This document shows positions 1 to 10,735 of a DNA stretch of 26,618 bases, piece after piece. Under the pieces are notes generated by a model. The model did not search any database and had not been told where the DNA came from. It saw only the letters and a program-made list of their open reading frames with translations. The translations under genes and the position numbers were made by a program. Source of the stretch: Echinostoma caproni (lineage: Eukaryota > Platyhelminthes > Trematoda > Plagiorchiida > Echinostomatidae); the NCBI GenBank assembly GCA_900618425.1, contig UZAN01044978.1, forward strand, positions 7,532 to 34,149, written 5' to 3'. The first letter of the stretch is position 1; the number at the start of each line of letters is the position of its first letter.

Positions 1-1125
1 TCACACAACATCCGCATGCGATCAAGCCGGTATTCAGTCAGTCAATCAATCAATCGACCGATCAGTCAATCTGGCCACAGGCGTGTATCACAAACACACC
101 AGTCAGTTGTAGGCCACAAAACTGGGAAAATCCAATGAAAAGCTAGAATGATACAGTATCCATTTGTTTCGGGGTCAGATTCACTTTGAGTTTTTTGTGC
201 TGCTTTACCACTGTTTATATAGATTAGGGTCTCGAGATCAAAGATATTTGTTACTCATAACACTGTTTCCAAAACCCGATAAATGTGCACTAGTGCTGAA
301 CCCTTGAAACTCTTCTCATGATTGTCAGGTCATTTGCTCCATACTCCGGTGATCAATAACAATCCCGGTTAGTGTATTTGGGCTCAATTGCATTAAAATC
401 ATCATAATCAAAATACTAGTTATGAATTCAATACGTATAGTCATAAAGGATTCGATCCCCGAGTTGATTAGGCCTCAGTCCCTTTTTGACGACTCTAGTT
501 CGTTTTATTCCTTATTTAGTAGCTCAATGGTTATGAGAAAGCATTGATTTCTCAAATCGCCCTAATTTGCAGGGACCCCACAAGGGAGGTGAGGGATCAT
601 GCAACTAGTCGGGCATTCCTATAGGTTACCTCAGTCAGTCCTCAGAGTCTTGTTTTAGGCTAGTTCAAGGGCTACTCGTTTGCAACATTCCAGTAAAACC
701 TTGCGATAAATGATTTATTTAAAATGAACCCTTTCCGGTTCATTTTTAAGAAGTGCCATGACTATTTCACTTGATATCCTATCTCTAACCCGCGACATAC
801 AATACCTATTTTTATTCCTGATCTCTTTGAGAACGACAAATTTGTGTGCGGTAGGAGAGGTAGACTTTAATAAAGCGCACTGTTGCTTCTGCGTTCCAAT
901 CGAGACCTCTGGGGCGAATCTTCGAGTAGGGAGTCACGACTCTTGCCACTGATCTGCACTATCGATTATCTTCACCTGAATCCAATGGTCATATCAATGT
1001 AGATTGAAGCACATCACATGGCTTATTCGAATTTTCCGGGCATTTGCCACAGTTCTCGATCATTTTGTGTCCTGAGCTTAAGGATTCACGCCTTGAAAAC
1101 ATTTTTCAGTGCCCCGAGAACAGGA
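1..1125. other. Non-coding sequence, no gene seen
   Basis: No ORF here has recognisable protein similarity or splice structure. A short degenerate TCAA/GTCA tetranucleotide tract occupies about 34-70. A GGATTCGATCCCC string near 449-461 resembles a Pol III B box and is followed by a T-run about 20 bases on, but no A box lies at a suitable distance upstream, so it is not called an RNA gene. The stretch could be intergenic or part of an upstream intron of the PDZ gene. Confidence 0.5.
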
Positions 1126-1549
1126 TGTACATGATGATCCTAGGCTACGGGATGACGCATACCACGGAGCGTCACGTTACAGGTTTCGGACAAGTATGAT
1201 CAATCAAGCTTCCCGGGTGACGTCAGCAAAGCGCGTACGTGTCACAGCTTCTGGACTACAAACAATAGGACGGTTGTACCAGTCAATCAGAAACCCTGCG
1301 GCCCAGGCAGAAGCTGAACAACGCCAGAAATACTAACACGCGATTGGCAGAGGCTTGAGTGGCCAATGAACTTGTTTCGTACATATTAATTAATCCACCT
1401 GATTTCTTTCAATAAACGAACCACTACTCCTGTGGCCTTTTCCTGGCGTCTCGGTTATGTGGGATATTGCGTGCAAGTGCCAGTGTGATCCAGTGCTTAC
1501 GTGACGTCCGTGACTGCTAATGAATGACTCGTATTTCGTGATCACTACA
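1126..1549 (+). mobile_element. Solo LTR, copy A, probably Ty3/gypsy type
   Basis: This segment aligns along almost its whole length with 11876-12242 read on the opposite strand, so it belongs to a dispersed repeat family. Both copies begin TGTACAT and share in order CTACGGGAT, TACAG-TTTC-GGAC, a CCAAT-type box (CAATCAGAA), a TATA-like tract (near 1380-1393 here), CAATAAAC (AATAAA at 1411-1416) and a following CTACT-CTGTG-CC block. A CCAAT, TATA and AATAAA series within about 200 bases is the usual layout of an LTR promoter plus R region. The likely end is ACTACA at 1549. No gag-pol frame lies next to it and no target-site duplication is evident. Assignment to a CsRn1-like Ty3/gypsy family known from liver flukes is inference. 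Copy A carries about 60 extra bases (see findings). A short ORF through this segment is incidental. Confidence 0.65.
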
Positions 1550-3929
1550 ATGTACCTGCCGTGTTTGTCATAGAATCCAAATGCTTAGGGCTTAGTGACC
1601 ATGTAAATCTTTCCATAATATTTGCATTTCTATTCTGTTCATGAAATTAACCACGCGGAACCAAAAATCCGACAGATAATGTTAATAAACTTTATCCATC
1701 TAGACGTTCGAATTCCAGAACAACGAATGTACGACGGTAATTGACGATAGAATAATTTCAAACTCGCCTCCTCCAAATGCACACACAGGCACACAGACAA
1801 GCGTGTAACATCTTGGAATGGTTTGAGGACGGTTACATCAACCAAGTTAGATGATTGTGCATTAAAGTGATGAACCAACTGGTTTACATACAGAACTCCT
1901 ACAGTGTCTGAGTGCGAGTCTTTTGTTATGGAATCACTGTACAATGCACCCACAGTGTAGAACATGGTGTGAGGACTCAATATCACGTGATAGGCTGCAT
2001 CAACGTCCACGAAAGTTGCGTATGCTATTCGGACATCACGTAGTGTGATTTGCTCCTACCGGTCCAGGAATAAGTTCACCCTCTCTTTCTCTGCACCTGT
2101 ATTCCCTTGACATATGGGCATGTTGAGAAAGGTATGTTGAAGAAAGGTGGAACCCCCCACTATCCCGAACATAGATGTAGGTAATACACTCATGGCGTTA
2201 GCCTCTTCTAGTTGCATTTGTTTCCTCACTACGGATGTCGTTTATGAATGACGCAACCCCGTAATAATAAACCGCTATTGTGATTTTGTTTCAATTCACA
2301 TTTCGAACACTAGAGTTTGACTAACTGGAAAATGCACTTCTGTTCGTGAAGTACCGTTGAAGACTTGTGTGCCCCGTCGAGTTGAATTCTGTATAGGGTT
2401 TCATTAGTTAGCTTACTCATATTTTCTGTGCTAAAACCGCAAATCTTCATTAATTTTCTCTCATGTTCAGTAACTTATTGATTTATTTCTAGTACCTACG
2501 TAGGGAGTTCATTTGGTAATCTTGAAGAATATTATATAAACTGCATAATAAATCGTCCATTGGTAATTATGTGGTCTAACCAGAATGCAACTGATCTATC
2601 AAAATTCGCTTTATTTGGTTGGGTATGCTTTTAGTTTATTCATTGAATTTTCATTCTATGCATTGTTTCATTGATTCGAACAAATTTGTGTGAATCGCTT
2701 CTGGGATTCGAACAGTTTGGGGGGGGGGGGAGGAGAACTGGTCCATAAACCGCGAGGGAAAAGTTAGGAATCAAAAGCTTTCCAACATTATTATTTGACC
2801 AGTTGGTGGTTTGCGTAACCTTATGTCAGAAAATCGTCTGGGTCGATTGCTCGGTAACGTAATCATTTCTGATATTACCACTTCCATTCACCCACGGTTG
2901 TCTTCCAGTTTAAGTCACCTTCGATTTATTTCTTTTTTTCTGTGAAATATTAAATTTCCCAGGACGCAGAGGATCACCCATCTCCCTCTGTCCAAAAAAG
3001 TCATCCATTCAGCTTACATTGATGCTTTTAAATGCGGTAACAACAATTATATAAAAAGGTTAATTCCTAATGGAACCGGAAAACATTAATCTGTCCGCAA
3101 AACCTTAACTAGCATTTGATAGAAACCACACCCACTCTATATCCCCCTCCACGGCCACCATGAAAAACGCCTTCCGTTGACCTTCGCGATCTTAAAGGGC
3201 TCTAGTAGCTGGGCTCATGGATGAAATATGGGTGCAGGTACTGTGTTGATTAATGAGTTGCCAAAAGCGGACATTCGACGTTGTTGTTTGGATCACCGGT
3301 ATTTCCCGTACATTGATTTTACCATTTAAAAGATCTCGACCAGAAAGCACGGTGTGGTTAGGAGGCGTTGGAAACTTGGTGCAATAAACCTTCGGGTGTG
3401 TATTACTTNTATTACTTGCATCAGTCAATCGAATCATCTTTCACATGGTTTATCCAATAAGTAACCTGTTTTCTGTGTCAACGAATGCACACTATTGATG
3501 ATTCACTGTCTGATTTTGAACATACCACGCAGCAACCCCCTCCCCTCCGCACCCACCCGAAAAAAATAATGCATGACCAAACTCAGCCGAATTATGTATT
3601 TATCAACCACCGCCCCTATCCAAGAACACCAAACACACAAACAACCCATACCATCTTTCACTCATCACAATTATCATCATTATCATCATAATCATCGTAC
3701 GGCGGAACACAGTGAAGCGACCTTCATTGATCGCTGCCCAACTCACAAGGTAATCGAGAATGTGTAAGAAAGACAGGAATTGAGCCTTTGTTGGGGACGG
3801 TGAAAGAAATCGCAACTTCATAGTCAACACTCAGAGTATACAGTGTCTCCAATCAGATAGTTAAGAAAGCTTTTTGAACCCCAAACCGAAAGACGAGAGA
3901 CGCCTGCTCTACCTAATAGCTCTGTACAA
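1550..3929. other. Non-coding sequence, no gene seen
   Basis: The longest frame is a minus-strand ORF of 123 codons (2010-1639). It has no recognisable domain and no signal peptide, and is probably chance. A run of 12 G lies at 2719-2730. A short ATC/ATT-rich tract lies near 3660-3695. A single N at 3409 is flanked by an exact 8-base duplication. Nothing else was recognised. Confidence 0.5.
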
Positions 3930-4710
3930 TTCTACATGCCTCATCTTCACATCATCTGTTGGCCTCGATGGGGTTTTCTCCCGTTTTTCCTTTTCGATGC
4001 ACCCGCAAATACCAGACGGATTNCAGTCTATCCTGTCTGGTCCAGACTGCGTAAGTAAGCATAGATGGTCGAAAGCCACCAAGCGATTTGTCTTTCACTC
4101 GCAAATTCAAAGTCTCACAACCGTAGAGCAGAACTGCGCATATAGTTGCGCAGTATACGTGACTTTCCAACTTAAGTGAAAGTCAACTATTCGCCACAGA
4201 TGCTTTAGTCCTACCTATGCTGCTCGTGTCTTAGAGATGTGGACGCTTATCTCCTTTGATGCGTTACCGTCGTTGATCACGTAACTACCCTAGTACGAGA
4301 AGTAGTCCACTTTATCTAATTCCCTACCGTCTAGTTTCGCAACAAGCTCAATCGACACCCAGTCTTGTAACATCACCTTGCACTTTGGAGGTGAAAGACA
4401 AACCGAAAGGAGTAACAGAACTTGCCAGTCTAGTGCGCCTAGTGCGTCTTCCGCATCCTGCATACAATCAAACAAACAAACAAACAAACGATATCGCCAT
4501 TGCACTCCAATCCCCACAGCTTTCCCCCAGCTCCCCATATAATACCCACATTTTGGAGACCACTNGAGACCACTAAGAGCATTTTCCAGTATTTCGTCTA
4601 CGACATACTTCAAAAGCATCTCTTTTTGAAGAATCGAACCCAGTAGATCAAGGAACACAACGACCGTTGGTCGAAATCTGTTGATAACACATCATGTCAC
4701 GGACCCCCAC
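3930..4710 (-). pseudogene. Decayed RTE-clade non-LTR retrotransposon, RT C-terminal part
   Basis: Read on the minus strand, several frames together give the order expected for an RTE reverse transcriptase. First comes a TVVVFLDL motif (RT palm, motif A region, near 4640-4660), then YVVDEILENALSG (near 4570-4610), then SPPKCKVMLQDW (near 4350-4390), KVDYFSYLGS (near 4290), a conserved HLWR block and LLYGCETLNLRVKD (near 4090-4130). The last is the hallmark LYG-ETW-LR-ED segment of RTE elements, which in schistosomes are called SR2. Motif A is fused almost directly to the VVDEI segment, so the stretch carrying the rest of the palm has been deleted. The YADD region is disrupted by a CAAA/GTTT tract (4469-4489). 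Frameshifts and two Ns (4023, 4565) are present. The element is dead, and lies outside the four recognised exons. Confidence 0.8.
4469..4489. repeat. (CAAA)n microsatellite
   Basis: About five tandem CAAA units lie inside the RTE-like pseudogene. On the element's strand they read GTTT and fall where the RT catalytic motif should be, so repeat growth may have helped destroy that region. Confidence 0.8.
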
Positions 4711-6695
4711 ACGCCTATTAGGGGCACGAATGCCAAAACTAGACCATAGCTTCTCAGATTCATGGGTTCGATTGCAATTAGGAGATAGAAACCCGACTTG
4801 TGTCTGAAAAGAAAAACTTTAATTCACATTATCACTGTCTTGGCGGTGGTAAGTGTGTGATCATTCAATTATACTGTATTCGTGTCTGACCGATATATCG
4901 TCCAACGCTATACATTGTTCTGTTCTGCCGTTTTGTACCAGTTAGGATGCAGTGACATCTGTCTTGATGTGTAGCCCGAGCTCTGTTGTACTCCATCTTC
5001 AAATAACTGCAAACAGTCACGCACTGACTACTTGTTAGTACTTCATTAGACATTGTGTTCTTAAAGCTTAAGATCTCGATTCATAAACACGAGCGAGCAG
5101 TGGGTGTGGAACGAGAATCTCGTTACTAATTTCGAGTAACCTTCAGAATTGACCTTCACATGCAGTTCTCACTTCGTTCGGGCACACATACAGAGAAACA
5201 AACTCGGGGAGCACTATCGATTGGAGCTACGCTTTCATCAAAGCTCATCCGTGGTACATACGTACCGATTCACCATTCAACATAGCATATCTCGAATGGA
5301 AGACACTGTATCACTCAACTCGTACTCTGGGTTGACCGATTTATGTTTGTTTGAATTTCATTTCCGTTAAGTGTTTTTCGGTCAGAGACTGAACTGGGTA
5401 GTAAGTAGTGAAGAAACATTGCTAAATATAACCAAATACAAAACTTACTCCGCATCAAGTTGTCCATATTCTTCTGGTCTGTGTACATATTTTCCTGTTG
5501 ATCATACTGCAGTGGATCTATAAGTTAGCTATTCAACTCTTAGTTGCTCATGAACAGTCAATAAACACTTATTTTGATCCTGATCACGCGGAAGGAAAAG
5601 AAATTCTGTAATATCCTAGTCTTACCTGTCTCTCTAGACTGATGCTATTATCGCCTTCTTGACTTACATTAGACCAAGAGATTGATCTGAAATCTATATG
5701 TGAACCTTGGAGATGAATATAACAACGGCTATTGCACAGCACATCTGAAAATATGGTTCATTGTTATTCTCGTCTATTATTAAAAATAATGATATTTTCA
5801 CTTTCTTCGATCCAATATTATTGTACGCTGAACTATTAAGTAACTCAGAGACTGTAGCCGATCGAACACCTCCTGGGAACAAATCGATTGGAAAAAGTCA
5901 GGTTGCGATGGTAGATATCAAATCATAAGCTACAAGTCCATAGGTGGGTGATCATGTGACTATCTCTAGAGCGTCCAATACTGTCTGCGACAGGTCATAG
6001 CCAGATCAATATTTTCATCTGTATTTTAGAATTAGTTCCATATTCAAAGAACTCACTTTTAGATCGAATAATGATACCAGTGGTTCAAATCAATGTTCCA
6101 ATTTTCATCAGTGTTCACTGAAAGAGTACCGATATTCCTGTATCTACGCGTCAAATTGATCGGCGATCCAAGTCATATGACGAAATTCATCCCATTGTTT
6201 TTGGTCACATTTATAATAGATTCCAGTATGTGACATTCAAATATCTAATGAGGAATGGAGCTAACTAGTCGTTGGATGATTCGTTAATTATTTCAATAAA
6301 CCACGATCACAGATTTTAAGAAAAACAGATTCACGTGCAAGCGCATTTGCTGTACTTCATCCTCTAGCTTATAATTCACAATCTTTGGTGGGAAAAAGTT
6401 CATTGCAAACGGGGGAAAAAGTCGCACAACAGGTCCATGACCAGATGTTGCACCCACTCTGGTCATCACGTATACACATAGGGAGGGAGGATGACTGTAC
6501 CGTGTGTGTGTGTGTGTGCGGTGATTGGCATCAAATCAATGACAACTAAACTGGCTAATCAAAAGTTTCAACTCCCGGAAAGTTGAATACCTGCAAAATT
6601 GTTAATAATTCTTAGAAGTGGTTTCAGTGCTTCGCGGTTTAATTTTGCATCTATGATTAAGAACTCAACGCCCCTTCTCTTGTCTTCATTCACAG
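4711..6695. other. Non-coding sequence before the first recognised exon
   Basis: No ORF with recognisable similarity was found. A (GT)n tract lies at 6502-6518. The last 30 bases, from about 6670, are a strong pyrimidine tract ending CATTCACAG at 6695, which serves as the splice acceptor for the next exon. An in-frame TAA at 6658-6660 shows that the exon's reading frame cannot extend further left. Confidence 0.55.
6502..6518. repeat. (GT)n microsatellite
   Basis: An uninterrupted GT run of about eight units sits in non-coding DNA about 180 bases before the first recognised exon. Confidence 0.85.
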
Positions 6696-7372
6696 GCTCA
6701 CTTCGTCTGCCCATTCACAGCTCACCTCAAGCACCGAAAGTCTATCTGAACAGATCGATCCGACGGGGCGAGTTCAAGCTGGCGTGTTCCGGCCGGACAC
6801 GGAGATTTCGTTTGCTGATAGTTTACCGGATCAGTGGAACAGTAGATCCACTCAAACTTCGGAACATCTAGACGAACGGGGTTCAAGCCGTCACTCGCCG
6901 TCACCAACACCAAAACCACTATCACGCGACCAACAACACAAACAAAATCTGCAGAACAAAGCAAGACCGGAAACGACTGAGGAGCAGCAGCAGCAGAAAC
7001 AATCTGATCAGCAGGACCAAATCCACCAACACGAACACTATCATCATCAACCACAACAAGGTTCGCCAACTTCTGCCGGTGGGAGTTCGTCTAGTGTGTA
7101 CAGTACAGCTAGTTCCTCTCCACCGTGGTCATCAACTTCATTAGACGAGGACGACGAGCAGGACACGCGGCCGGACGACGCAGAAACAGCCATGCCAGAC
7201 ACACCGTGTCCGGGTGCTCATCCGGAACAAAGTGAACTTTTGGAACTTGGGGACAAAAATCGAGGTGCCTGTCTAGTGACCGAATTACGCGTAACAATTC
7301 AACGTGACAATACCGGTTACGGTCTTCGAGTTTGTGGGACAAAACCCGTCTCGGTACATAGTGTACGCAAAG
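6696..7372 (+). CDS. PDZ-RhoGEF-like gene, exon with N-terminal linker and start of PDZ
   Basis: The frame is open from the acceptor at 6695 (or, less likely, from a second AG at 6720) to the donor AAAG|GTTAGT at 7372. This gives about 225 codons and ends in phase 1. The encoded protein begins with a Ser/Thr-rich segment (SSTESLSEQ), then a Gln/His-rich low-complexity stretch (about 6955-7070), a Ser-rich run and an acidic run (DEDDEQD). It ends with the first part of a PDZ domain: LRVTIQRDNTGYGLRVCG, where GYGL is the carboxylate-binding loop, followed by KPVSVHSVRK. The pattern matches the PDZ of ARHGEF11/12 and fly RhoGEF2. In vertebrates that PDZ lies close to the N-terminus; here at least 190 residues precede it. 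The only in-frame ATG lies late, near 7192, so translation must start in an upstream exon that was not found. Membership of the RhoGEF family is inferred from the PDZ alone. Confidence 0.8.
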
Positions 7373-7768
7373 GTTAGTGGATAGTTTAACACGGTTAGAA
7401 ACATATGTATGCATATGTACCTACTATCGTTCATGGAAGTGAGATAATTTTAAACTTTGTCTCCATTTTTTTAATCAAAGAGATGAGTAGTTCCTCCGCA
7501 GATGGGGAAGGTCTCTTCTGTATACGAAGGGAATACAAAAAGTTGCCAATTTTGATTTCTCATCATGTATTCCGTGAAAATGTTTAAACATTTGAGACAA
7601 TTTTCCTTTATCCAATTAAGCCCACTGCGGAATCGCTTGAAGCTCATCACATGCTCAGTGTACTATGGATTTTCCGAAAGAAATGCACTAATCCTAAATA
7701 AACTCGTTCTCGATTGTGTTTTGGCCTAAGATTCACTGATACGTTTGTTTTGCATACCTGTGGCTGGA

Positions 7769-7863
7769 CTGATTGATTGATTGGATGATTGATTGATTGA
7801 TTGAATGATTGATTGATTGATTGATTCATTCATTCATTCATTGATTGATTCATTGATTGATTG

Positions 7864-7894
<31 letters not shown>

Positions 7895-7895
7895 A

Positions 7896-7936
<41 letters not shown>
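7769..7936. repeat. GATT/CATT tetranucleotide array
   Basis: About 165 bases consist almost entirely of GATT units, interrupted by TGGAT, GAAT and a patch of CATT (about 7825-7850). The interruptions are spaced unevenly, so the array is old or has been rearranged. It lies in intron 1, about 400 bases before the CR1-like relic. Stop-free ORFs through it are artefacts. Confidence 0.9.
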
Positions 7937-8339
7937 CAGATGCTGCCTCCTACCACATACGCATACACCTAAATCATACAGACTAATCCTATTGCAGTAT
8001 CGATCAGCTCCAACCAATTAGGTGTTAGCATTGAACTGCCCACGCTGATTGATTCTTTGAATGTTCGAATGCCAACTTGACCGCAATCGGATGTCGTGTG
8101 ACGCTTCAGCCGTTTGTAGGCCTGCCTGCCTGCTTCCCACGTGTTGCCCTTTTCTGCTTGCTCACTGCCCATGAACCGGCTACATGTGTGCCTACTGCAA
8201 CAAACGCAGTGCTTAGTTCACTGCGTGCTTATTCGTCTACTTAACCGGGGCACAACAGATACCTTCTTTCTTCGTATAATACAATTATGTGCGCGCATAT
8301 GCAGTAACCATATATAGGTGGAAAGTAACGTTTAAATAA

Positions 8340-9598
8340 ATATACATTCAAGTCAAGGCAAGTCGACATAGACTTTCTGCATCCCAAGGGTTAGTTTGTA
8401 GTAATTTATACGAGAACATGGTGAAGTCATGGGAAACGCGAAGCAGTCTGGAGGGATTAAACAAAATGATGGTACACTGCGTGCAATAAGACGATACTGA
8501 TGATCGAGAAAACACCAAGTCAAGAGACGACCACCAGACTGGCAATAATCGGTGCCCAGTTTAATAAAATAGTGATCAATGTAGGAGAGAATGCTGTTTC
8601 GGTATGTGGTGGTCCGTATGAGAATTAGCTTATAATTGGAGCGGGTACGAGGGTTGAACACAGAGTGAAGAAGTTCACTGGGGAAGCAATGGTCTTCATT
8701 GTTCAAAAACCTGTTAGCAATTCTTTCATATGCATCCATAAGTTTGCACACAGTACAATCAACCAGGACTTTTCTAGCAACATCACTAGAGCAGAACAGG
8801 ATTTTGATGGATCTGGAGATTATTATGAAATATTTTACCTTCAAGTGCGAAAATAAAACAGAGCAAAATGCAGCCAGTGAGGGAGGGTGAATGCGACCGT
8901 AAATTTAGAGCAGCAAGCTTCCTGAGCCTGAAAGCATAAAACTTTCACAAGCCCTTCGTTAAACATGGCTGGTTCATAAGAGGTCATGTGATAGAAGCAC
9001 ACCAAGGTATGTAACAGAGTCAGCTTTTGGAATGCTGTAGATGTTACTGACGCGTGTGTTAGCGCGAGGTGCATCTCAGGTTGAAGGGAACATCAATATA
9101 TTCAGAAACATTAAGCATAGGGTATTGAGGCACAAACCGATTGAACACTCCGTCTAGACTGCCTTGAAGTTACCGGAAAGATACATCGTTGCTGGAGGAG
9201 CACACGATCACCAAATCGTTGATGTAGTATTTGATAGAAACAGGCAGGTTGTTTGTGGGCAGGGAAAGGAAGAAAGGAGTTAAAATGGCGCCCTGAAAAA
9301 GGCCAGACTTTACTTCAGAAGATGTTAAAGTTTGGCCATTAGATGAGGTAAATTACGTCCTAAAAGAGAAGTCAATTATAGAAAAATGTTAAACAAGTCC
9401 GACCCTAAGCCATAATCAGAGAGACTTTGATGATCAAGCGAATCAAACGCGTTGCTCTCTCTGGTCGTAATATAAGTAACTGCATCAAGACTCGAAAGTG
9501 AAGGCTCGTGAGCAAACTGAAGAGGATCGTGCTCATCATCCGATTCAACAGCACTCTTTCAAAAACTTTCATCAAGGCTGAGATACAGGCGATCGGTC
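8340..9598 (-). pseudogene. CR1-like non-LTR retrotransposon, RT middle to C-terminus, decayed
   Basis: On the minus strand, frames read in order: KVFERVLLNRMMS (near 9560), DPLQFAHEPSLSSLDAVTYI (near 9480-9540), NAFDSLDHQSL (RT motif A region, near 9430), GAILTPFFLSLPTNNLP (motif B region, near 9250-9300), YINDLVIV (motif C, the YADD box changed to YIND, near 9210), VTYLGVLLSHDL (near 9000) and a C-terminal segment with RSNYKLI and YRNSILSY (near 8580-8640). These are the standard landmarks of CR1-family reverse transcriptases, called SR1-like in schistosomes. Frameshifts, stops and the lost catalytic Asp make it inactive. The ORF ends just before a TTTAAATAAATA tract near 8331-8345, which marks the probable 3' end. 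A further part continues at 10736-10978 beyond the inserted element. Confidence 0.82.
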
Positions 9599-9599
9599 A

Positions 9600-10735
9600 T
9601 TATGTTGAAGAGCTCTTTTGAGGGACTTTTCTTATCCGGGCTAACAAATAGCAATTCGAGATCGTTAAGCAGGATATAGACAAACTGAATACCTTCCACT
9701 TCCTCGACGTCAACCTGAAGAAGGGGCCCAATGAAAAGTTCTTCTGTTCTATTTTACGAAATCCAACATGAAACAGCCAATACCTCCATTTTCAAAGTTT
9801 CGTTCCAATCAAATTTAAACGAAAATTAGTCCAATGATTTGCTCCAAGAATCTAATGGAGGAGGAACTTAGATTCATCCAATCTACACTCCTCAATAACG
9901 GATTCATCGAGAAGAACCTCGTAGAAAAGCCCACAATGCCTAAACCAAGCACGACCAAAAAGAAATAACTATTCTTGCAACTCCCGTTCAAAGGAGATCC
10001 GAGTGATTATATACTAATAAGACGTCTGGAGAAAGATAGTGCCACTCTACGTTTGATGTTTACAAGCCAGCCTCAGCTCAGCACAAACCTCAAGGATAAG
10101 CTGTCCATCCTCATCTATGATTACGTATTCCTTCACTTGCAAATGTTCGGCAAGTTATGCAGACCGAACGATGAAGCAGTTCTCCCAAAGGATCAGAGAA
10201 CAAACTGCAAGAAAATAATAACCAGTGCGATTATGGCCCACCTTGTCGATACCGGGCATCAGTTAGACAACGATACATTCAATGTCATCTACAAAGTACT
10301 CCAAAACAAATCGAAGCAAGTTCGGCAACGCCCCTTGACCACGGCAGAAGCTGTAGCAATCAAAATCATGAACTCACCACTGTGTAAACAGAAGAAGATG
10401 GTTGCCGCACTCCAGTTGCCTCGACCCCAACCAAACCTAAGTGATGACCCGAACCATGACCTCAGTCATGTCATGATGACGCGATATGACGTGACAAATT
10501 GCACGTGAAAAAGGGTCACCGAAAATTACAGAATTCAACTTGATCTCCTCCCCTTCGCCCACTGTGCCCATTTTATCTACTCACTCTGATTACACTTGAT
10601 CGACATTGTTGTATTTTCATACTTAACCTCAATGGACCAATCACATTTATTTCTACATGAGATATAAAAACAAAGACAACTGTAAAGGCCTGAAAACGAA
10701 GTTATGAAAACAAATTGAATAACTCATAAATGGGA
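9600..10735 (+). pseudogene. 5'-truncated Penelope-like element (RT end plus GIY-YIG domain)
   Basis: The plus-strand frame from 9601 begins YVEELF, aligning with the YVDD catalytic box of Penelope-like RTs. It continues with FHFLDVNLKK (near 9695-9720), LRNPT-stop-NSQY (TGA at 9769-9771 replacing the usual Trp of RKPTW), YLHFQSFVPIKFK (9781-9820), EEELRFIQSTLLNNGF (9858-9905), then LPFKGD (near 9980). Downstream comes the C-terminal region that follows RT in these elements: AHLVDTGHQLDNDTF, TTAEAVAI and SPLCKQKKMVAALQLP (10230-10425). The GIY-YIG nuclease core itself (the CxC and YIGRT segment) is unrecognisable between about 10110 and 10180. Another in-frame stop is at 9966-9968. The ORF ends at 10508, and a UTR-like tail runs to about 10735. 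Orientation is the same as the host gene. The element sits inside the CR1-like relic. Confidence 0.82.

Noticed and set aside
449..464. B-box-like GGATTCGATCCCC with a T-run downstream, as a possible Pol III gene
   Set aside because: No A box at the right distance and no cloverleaf can be drawn.
1109..1400. ORF resembling a Tc1/mariner transposase fragment (short RDWQRLEW-like string in one frame)
   Set aside because: The same DNA aligns at nucleotide level with 11876-12242, including promoter and poly(A) signals, so it is an LTR and the protein likeness is chance.
1639..2010. Minus-strand ORF of 123 codons
   Set aside because: No recognisable domain, no support from splice sites or neighbours; a frame of this length is compatible with chance in 26 kb.
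4865..5053. Short minus-strand ORF ending GRYIGQTRIQYN, suggestive of a GIY-YIG core
   Set aside because: Only five residues agree, and no other Penelope-like sequence is present around it.
7769..7936. Possible CRISPR-like or satellite array
   Set aside because: The unit is a 4-base simple repeat without spacers.
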